Part shown: one piece after another, positions 58,327-64,000 of the stretch
Layout: every line of letters starts with the position of its first letter
Numbering within the stretch: position 1 is the first letter of the stretch
Assembly: GCA_020137815.1 (NCBI GenBank)
Contig: CM035357.1
Coordinates: forward strand, 7,058,553 to 7,122,552
Direction of reading: 5' to 3'
DNA from: Hormiphora californensis
Taxonomy: Eukaryota; Ctenophora; Tentaculata; Cydippida; Pleurobrachiidae
DNA: 64,000 bases
Translations under genes and position numbers: made by a program
The notes under the pieces: model-generated
Seen by the model: the letters and a program-made list of their open reading frames with translations, nothing else
The model's database searches: none
What the model was told of the DNA's origin: nothing

Positions 58327-59016
58327 ATGAAACTGATTCTGTGCACCTTCGCTCTTCTGCTCTTCGCCCTGCCAGCCGAAGGTAAGAGCCATTTATACTT
58401 TATATCCCGGGTCCGACTGTTAAAATACATGGTAGGTACATACAATAAAGGGCGCCGTTACGATCTGGGTGTTTCGTGGCCTGTTTACAGGTGCACGCTG
58501 CCAAAAAAATTGATTCAGTTTCACTAAAATAGCCAAACCACTCTTAAAACCGTTTTGGATAAAACAAAGTTTATTTGGTAGGAAATGCCAAGGCCTAACC
58601 CCAACCCTAACCCCAACCCTAACCCTAACCCTAACCCTAACCCTAACCCTACTTCAGCCCTAACCCTAAAAAACCGTTTGTCAGCACTCACGAAACACCC
58701 AGATTTTAACGCTGGCCTACAATAAAGGCCGCGAGGGTTACAGGATTAATATTATTAATATCCTCTTTTAGTGAAACTTATCCGGTAAATCGAGGTTCCG
58801 CTGTAAATAAGGAATTAATGGGTACCCAATTAATTACCTCCTCTCATCTCAGGGAGTGATGGATGTTATAATGGTCGTTGCTGGAAATGGTGTGAAGGTT
58901 GGGGTCAATGGTGCTACCAAAAGGGCAACTGGGCAGGGGGATATGTTCAATGTAAAAGTGACAGCGGATGCAATGGTATTCACACCGCGTGCAACCATGC
59001 AGGTTGTGGTTGGTAA
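58327..59016 (+). CDS. Secreted eight-cysteine small peptide
   Basis: Two exons, 58327-58381 and 58853-59016, join in phase to a 72-residue precursor. Exon 1 encodes exactly the signal peptide (MKLILCTFALLLFALPAE) and exon 2 the mature peptide, a layout common in antimicrobial and other secreted effector peptide genes. The mature part has eight cysteines (likely four disulfides), begins GSDGCYNGRCWKWC, is unusually rich in Trp and Gly, and ends AGCGW. I do not recognise the family; it is not a clear defensin or macin by cysteine spacing. An antimicrobial, venom-like or structural role is possible, but only the secretion and cysteine-rich fold are supported. The intron contains a telomere-like (CCCTAA)n tract. 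Confidence 0.8.
58595..58671 (-). repeat. Interstitial telomeric repeat (TTAGGG)n
   Basis: About twelve CCCTAA units, some degenerate to CCCCAA, lie in the intron of the cysteine-rich peptide gene. Confidence 0.95.
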
Positions 59017-59340
59017 ATGAAGGGTTATTTCGTAACCAAGGTTGTGGGATATTTGAGACGGAATCAATTAATTGATCTGTGGATAAGTAATTGGTCTGTA
59101 ATTGGTCTATTGGAACTTTTTTCATTGGATTGTACGGGCTAAGACGCCTAGTGTGATTTAGAAATATTTTTTTGTTAAAATTGTGAGAATTGGATAGAAT
59201 TTTTTATAGCAAATAATTAGTTTTACTGATTCTCCTTGATTTATTCATTTCACACAGACATTTAGCATTGATCCACCGTGTCACCTATCACATTTACCCA
59301 TTCACCTACTGGTTTGCAGCAAACTTTGCTCTTATATGTA

Positions 59341-59948
59341 ACTAGCGCACCCACCGGGTGCGCCTCAATGTAAGGGGTTTTGACAACCCAACCGGCGGAG
59401 CCGGGTTGTCCTCTTTATTTACACTGCTGACACCAATTTTATGGTTGCCATGGCAACTGATTGGGTCATTATGGTAACTGAGTTACTAAAAGGTCTTTGA
59501 AAATAACCATAAACTCCCAAAAGTGTGAATAACAGCTTTACAGCTTTCGTCATATAAAGAGCTTTATGAAGGAGCAGACTGTCGCTTAGGTACCGCTTAA
59601 CGAACGTCGAACGGCCACCACGACGTTCATCTCCAACTTATAATAGAGACTAGCGCACCCATTGGGTGCGCTCAAGTAAGGGCTTTTTGATAACCCACCC
59701 GGCTTCGCCTGGTGGTTCTTTTCGCCCCTTTCACGGTTGCCATGGCAACTGAATTGGTAACTATGGGGACTGGCATGTTAAAAGGCATTCGAAAATATTA
59801 ATAAACTTCCAGCGGAAGTTCCAAAACTGTGAGTAACAGCTTTACAGCTTTGGGCACATAGAGTGTTTTATGAAGGAGCAGTTTGTCGCTTAGATACCGC
59901 TTAACGAACGACTTCGACGACGTTCATCTCCAAATTATAATAGAGATT
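59341..59948 (+). repeat. Tandem duplication of about 305 bp with hairpins and X-boxes
   Basis: Copy 1 spans 59341-59648 and copy 2 59649-59948, about 75-80% alike by eye. Each starts with a hairpin ACTAGCGCACCCA-CC/TT-GGGTGCGC, then a second GC-rich hairpin (AACCCAACCGGCGGAGCCGG in copy 1), then the perfect X-box GGTTGCCATGGCAACT (59443-59458, 59735-59750), then ACAGCTTTACAGCTTT and TTATGAAGGAGCAG. No reading frame. Confidence 0.88.
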
Positions 59949-60195
59949 GTTACAGTAACATTGGCATAAAGTTGAGATTGCATGCACTCTACACCGCCCG
60001 GCCCTCGGCGACCGCCAAACATTTGTAAGAAGGTGAATATTTAGTAACAAGTTCATTTAGAGTGCTTTTAGCTCTATGAAACTAAAATTAGGGCACAATA
60101 CTGTCAAAAAAGAACACAAAGTTGTGAATAAGTCCTTCAAAACTCAGTTGAAAAAGGAAAACGTTAAAATCTGGGTGCCTTTCATTGCTAACAAT

Positions 60196-60308
60196 TCGTA
60201 GTCTTAAAATTGTCTTAAAATTGTCTTTCCGATACTTCCGGGATCAAGTCTTAAGATTGTCAGGAACAGAATTTAGCACGCGCAAATGGAATTAAGTGCG
60301 CACCCCCG
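60196..60308. mobile_element. Partial relative of the 5515-5790 MITE
   Basis: Shares the core CTTCCGGGATCAAGTCTTAAG (compare CTTAAGACTTGAACCCGGAAG) and TTTAGCACGCGCAAA with the element at 5515-5790, but the terminal repeats are not obvious. Confidence 0.5.
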
Positions 60309-60804
60309 TTCACATTATTAACAAGAATCATTGCATTATGTATTCATAATGCTGTGTTTCCCTGCCCTCCCGTTTCACGTGTCACTGTCAACAGGATCAA
60401 GGCTTGGTCATAATGTAATGTGAGATGCATACGATCTAGCTGTCAGTATACTTCTCACATAGCTTAGTTTACTCACATGACACTTGCTAACCAGCTTTTC
60501 ACATTCCAACTTAACTACTTATCTAACCTCTCACACTTGACTCGCAAGATGACAATGTGTATGTAACACGCGAGACACGCGGCAGCGCTATTCATGTTTT
60601 GTAGAGTGGCGCGCGCATACACGTCCATCAAACTGTGTCATTGTAAGTTTTGATAAAGGAGTAACGTGTTGTTGTGTGTGCGGCTCAGTTGCTACGCTGA
60701 GTACTCCGGGTGGTACCGGGTTGCCCCTCGCAACGAAAGTGTGACCAAAATGGTCCCTCTACCGATTAGTTAGTATACCAAAATGTCGTTTTCGAATTCT
60801 AACC

Positions 60805-60985
60805 CTGCTATGCCTTTTTGCAAAGCAAAAAGGCATCCGGGTGGATGCCTTCGCTGTCAGAGCATTGGCCTGACCCTATTCTCATTTCGGAGCGCGCGAG
60901 AACTGTGGTCAGAGCGTGCGAGAACTGTGGTCAGAGCATTGGCCTGACAGTGCCTTCGGCATCCACCCGGGCAGGGAAAAAATTG
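60805..60985. repeat. Inverted and tandem repeat cluster
   Basis: It holds a 24-bp palindrome (TGCCTTTTTGCAAAGCAAAA...), a tandem duplication of GCGAGAACTGTGGTCAGAGC (about 60893-60937), and inverted GGCATCC/GGATGCC blocks that bracket them. Confidence 0.7.
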
Positions 60986-61107
60986 GACTTTAATCGCGCC
61001 CGTTGAAAAAAAGTGCGTTTCAAACGACTTGACCTGAGATAACTGGAAATTCAGGATTTCCCCTTTGTAAATACACGCACAATACGCCAAATTCCAAGAA
61101 TTATACT

Positions 61108-61250
61108 CCGTTTTTTTTCAACTGTTCACCCCCCAAAGTCGTGCGCGGAATTGTTTTGCGCGTTTATCACATGTTAACGTGTAGCGCGCGCCACCCAAAT
61201 TCTAATTTTTATTAAATTTCAGTTTTTGGGTGAACAGTTGAAAAAAATGG
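61108..61250. mobile_element. MITE copy 2 with CAACTGTTCACC inverted ends
   Basis: Inverted ends TTTTTTTTCAACTGTTCACC and GGGTGAACAGTTGAAAAAAA match the element at 41252-41395 in opposite orientation, with the same ACATGTTAACGTGTAGCGCG core. It is itself inserted in an imperfect palindrome (GTTTCAAACGACTTGACC at about 61017 versus GGTCAAGTCGCTTGAAAC at about 61259). Confidence 0.85.
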
Positions 61251-62104
61251 ACTTTACGGGTCAAGTCGCTTGAAACGGACTTTAAAAAGTGAAAACGGCC
61301 ATCTTGGAAACGCGACGTAATTTTCATCATTTGAATCGCGCGCGCTTTCTCATATATCTGACTAACGGCGCGGCGCCTATTTGCAGTGATCTTTAACAAG
61401 CCCCGCCGCGGCCACATACATTTAAGACCCTGGAAACAAAGCGGTCACCTAGCCTCCTGGGTGGCCTGTGCAGTAACAATAAAACGAGAAGTTTAACGAT
61501 CTGAAATGTTAAGTTGGTGCTCAAGAGGACACACTTTATATGTACATTTTTTCAACATAATAATATTTTCTTCCAATTTCTCCAAGACTCCAAAATGTTG
61601 TGGACGATGAACTGGGAGGACACATCGCCCAACAACTTTAAATTGAAAACATCGCTCCTTCTTCATCTCCCTCTTCTCTCATACACTATCCGTGTGGTGC
61701 CGAAAAAACAACACAATTGGCATGCAATGTATTCAACTCAGATCACACACCTTGAACCAATAAACAAATAATGATGATACAAACATTAAATAATATGCGG
61801 CTCTCTCTCTCTCTCCTTGAAATAAATTGGGGGCCAAGTTTATTAATCTCTTCTCAACAACCCGGCTCATAGTGAGTTGTTAATAAAAATAAACAAACAA
61901 TAGATAGATCTAGCCGCAACAAATTGTCTCTCTCACCCAGTGTGGCAAGGTAACCCACCACACAACCCATCACAATTATCATGGGGGAGGGGGAATATGA
62001 AAAGTAATAATTGTCTTGTTAAGAAAATAAAACAAAGTGTCACCAGTTCACCATTTCACAACTGTTCTTTAACCCGACCACTCAAGCACAATATATCCAC
62101 AACC

Positions 62105-62157
62105 TATGACGTCACTTTGACGTCACTATGACGTCATATCATGACGTTAGTGATGCC
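62105..62157. promoter_or_regulatory. Cluster of four CRE-like TGACGTCA motifs
   Basis: TATGACGTCAC, TTGACGTCAC, TATGACGTCAT and ATGACGTTAG follow each other with a period of about 12-15 bases. TGACGTCA is the full CREB/ATF site. The cluster overlaps the stop codon of the HEAT-repeat gene, so it may be a 3' element or a chance simple repeat. Confidence 0.55.
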
Positions 62158-64000
62158 ATGGGGATTTTCAGGGAGAAGTGAAGGACGTCTTCTGCCTTCC
62201 AGTCTGAGTTCATTCGAACTGAGAGATAGGGATGTGCCTCCTTTAGGGTGTCTTCCTTTAGTCCTGAGGACATGGGTTGCTGGTTAGTGGTGTTATAGGA
62301 CTTTGTTTCCTTATTAATTCGATAACTTATGATGGTTCTTGGGTTGACAAGTCACAGCATTTGTAAAATCATTATTATAACACCCTACTCCCCGTCCTAA
62401 CCACTCCCAGGTAAAAATGAGGGGGTCTCATGTAGAGAATGAGGGGGGTCTCATGTAGAGAAAAGTGATTCACTCACCCCATCTGTCTAGGGTAGACACG
62501 GCCACTTCTCTGATATTAGTCAGATCCACGGCTGCTATCCGTTGTAGTAGTTGGAGGTTGTCTGTCACGTTCAGTGAGTCCACCGCCAGACAGGCGCAGT
62601 GTCGAATGTGGGGTGATACGTCCTCTAGACCCCGGCAACATTCCATGTGGGCCTGTAGAGATATGGGGGTTAGGGGAGCTTGGAAACTCTTAGGACAATG
62701 TTGGAAACAAACAGACATATAAGAATAACCTAGAGGGGCAACACCGATCATTGGTGACTTGATATAATCAGCTTGGTTCGTGAATCCAACTTACCAAATC
62801 CCGCATGTGTTCAGAGTTCTTAACCTCTGTGAGAAGTGAGCTACACAGGGCACTGGCCTCTACTCTGCTGTTACCCAACATACACATGGCGATCCTAAAC
62901 TTGGTGCCACTGTAGGGCATGCTCTGAAACCTGGGGGCAAGGAAGGGGTGGTTAGACTAATTATATTAGTTGTGGTAAAAGGTGAGGAATTTAGGGAAAG
63001 TAATGAGTGAACAAGATCTTGTTCGTCTTGCAAGACGATATAAAATTCAGTTTAATTTTCACGCAGAAGGCAGAAATTGACAAAAAATGAATTCTGCTTA
63101 CTTGGCAACAGCCTCCTCTCTATCGCGTAACAAGTGTGCCTGTAAGCCCTGGACAATACTGTACTCCAAACTAAACTGTCGAATCAACCTCCCCACACCG
63201 TTAACTGAGTTACCCTTGAAATATCGGATAACCTGACAAATAAAGGGATGATTAGCCGGGTGTAGCAGGATGCTAAGAAAACTGGACAATATTTTGGAAA
63301 TGGAGAATAGGGTAGCCGCTGCTCTGCTTTTCGTTTATTTGAAACTACATGAGAGAATTCAACCCCGAATTCAGGATTCACCTGCAGTATCCCAATTTTA
63401 GTAGATAACTAAGACTAACCTGTGTGACAGTAGCCGTGTTGGCATCATTCCATTTCCCGTGTATACTATCCGTTATACACTGTACAAGGTACTTGAATAC
63501 ATCCTCTACATTTCCCTGCACTATGTGTCCATAATGTGCAGATAACTTGCCCATTAGGTCTCTAAATGACACCACACAGGATTTATCATCAGATATCACG
63601 TTCCATAACCCCCTCCACTTGTCCTCCAACAACAGTGATTCTAATGTCACTGCAACTAGGTCTCCCCTCTCTTTGAGATATTCTTTGACTCGTTTGAAGA
63701 GGGCGCAGTGTTCCTTGACGACTGCCAGGGTGGCGTGTTGTCTGTTCTTTAGGAGGTAGCTGCACTGGAGATTACTGCAAATATCCTGAAAATGGGGGCG
63801 GGGGGATTAGTTACACAAGAAGAAGATGGGGGGATTAGTTACTCAACAAGATGGGGGGGATTAGCTATTTGGTTCCAACAGCTCAGAGTGGGAACTAAGA
63901 CAACTATCCATTTCAGTCGATATTCATTAAGGAGTACCGGGGGGGGGGGGGTCTAGTCACTGACCTGTAGGTATTGAAGGTGTACTGCCAAGAAGCGATC
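62134..64000 (-). CDS. HEAT/ARM-repeat-like protein, C-terminal exons (partial)
   Basis: Six exons join in phase on the minus strand: 64000-63965 (5' end outside the window), 63785-63420, 63232-63102, 62930-62795, 62652-62478 and 62279-62134. The visible part is about 330 residues of mostly alpha-helical sequence with repeated helix pairs, for example LVAVTLESLLLEDKWRGLW, VEDVFKYLVQCITDSI, GVGRLIRQFSLEYSIVQGL, TKFRIAMCMLGNSRVEASAL, PHIRHCACLAVDSLN and IREVAVSTLDRWG, typical of HEAT or armadillo solenoids. The last exon encodes a basic, Ser/Arg-rich tail and stops at 62134. The repeats are too divergent to name the protein; a scaffold or adaptor role is the usual job of such solenoids. Confidence 0.7.

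Larger units (their letters stand above)
59949..62133. other. Repeat-rich intergenic stretch
   Basis: Apart from the elements listed separately, no exon is supported. GC-rich GCGCGC patches occur at about 60607, 61337 and 61366. Confidence 0.6.

Overview
The window is nuclear DNA of an animal. Every large gene is cut by short GT-AG introns, several products are metazoan (a DEG/ENaC channel, an ETS transcription factor, the PX-domain pseudokinase PXK), four tRNA genes have eukaryotic form, and a short interstitial (CCCTAA)n tract fits a TTAGGG telomere. Dense (GA)n/(CT)n microsatellites, palindromic DNA elements and a degenerate retroelement fit a non-bilaterian animal such as a cnidarian, sponge or placozoan. 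I cannot fix the phylum from sequence alone.

Layout. 0.2-1.1 kb: small secreted protein (+). 1.5-5.1 kb: DEG/ENaC-type sodium channel (-). 6.0-7.5 kb: unknown small spliced gene (+) with a reiterated splice donor. 8.9-12.6 kb: twinfilin (+). 12.6-15.6 kb: microsatellites and a degraded tandem duplication. 15.7-16.9 kb: intronless four-TM protein (+). 17.3-18.4 kb: multi-pass membrane protein (-). 18.4-24.3 kb: gene-poor, with a retroelement remnant. 24.35-25.73 kb: PDCD2 (+). 26.2-53.9 kb: PXK (-), a 27.7 kb gene whose introns hold the complete SKIC2/SKIV2L helicase gene (+, 26.66-36.01 kb), a complete ETS gene (+, 47.3-50.3 kb) and four tRNA-Lys(CUU) genes. 53.97-58.15 kb: nested palindromic, foldback-type DNA elements, starting about 35 bp upstream of the PXK start codon. 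58.3-59.0 kb: eight-cysteine secreted peptide (+). 59.3-62.1 kb: repeats. 62.1-64.0 kb: C-terminal exons of a probable HEAT/ARM-repeat protein (-), running off the right edge.

The genes share no obvious single pathway. PXK (endosomal trafficking, cortical actin) and twinfilin (actin monomer and barbed-end control) are both linked to actin, SKIC2 drives cytoplasmic exosome mRNA decay, and PDCD2 is a ribosomal protein S2 chaperone. The striking point is architectural: nested genes on opposite strands, with composite CACGTG/CCAAT clusters and RFX-type X-boxes inside the host introns. Three conserved genes (twinfilin, SKIC2, ETS) each need small frame corrections, and a tandem duplicate is peppered with short deletions, so residual assembly indels are likely.
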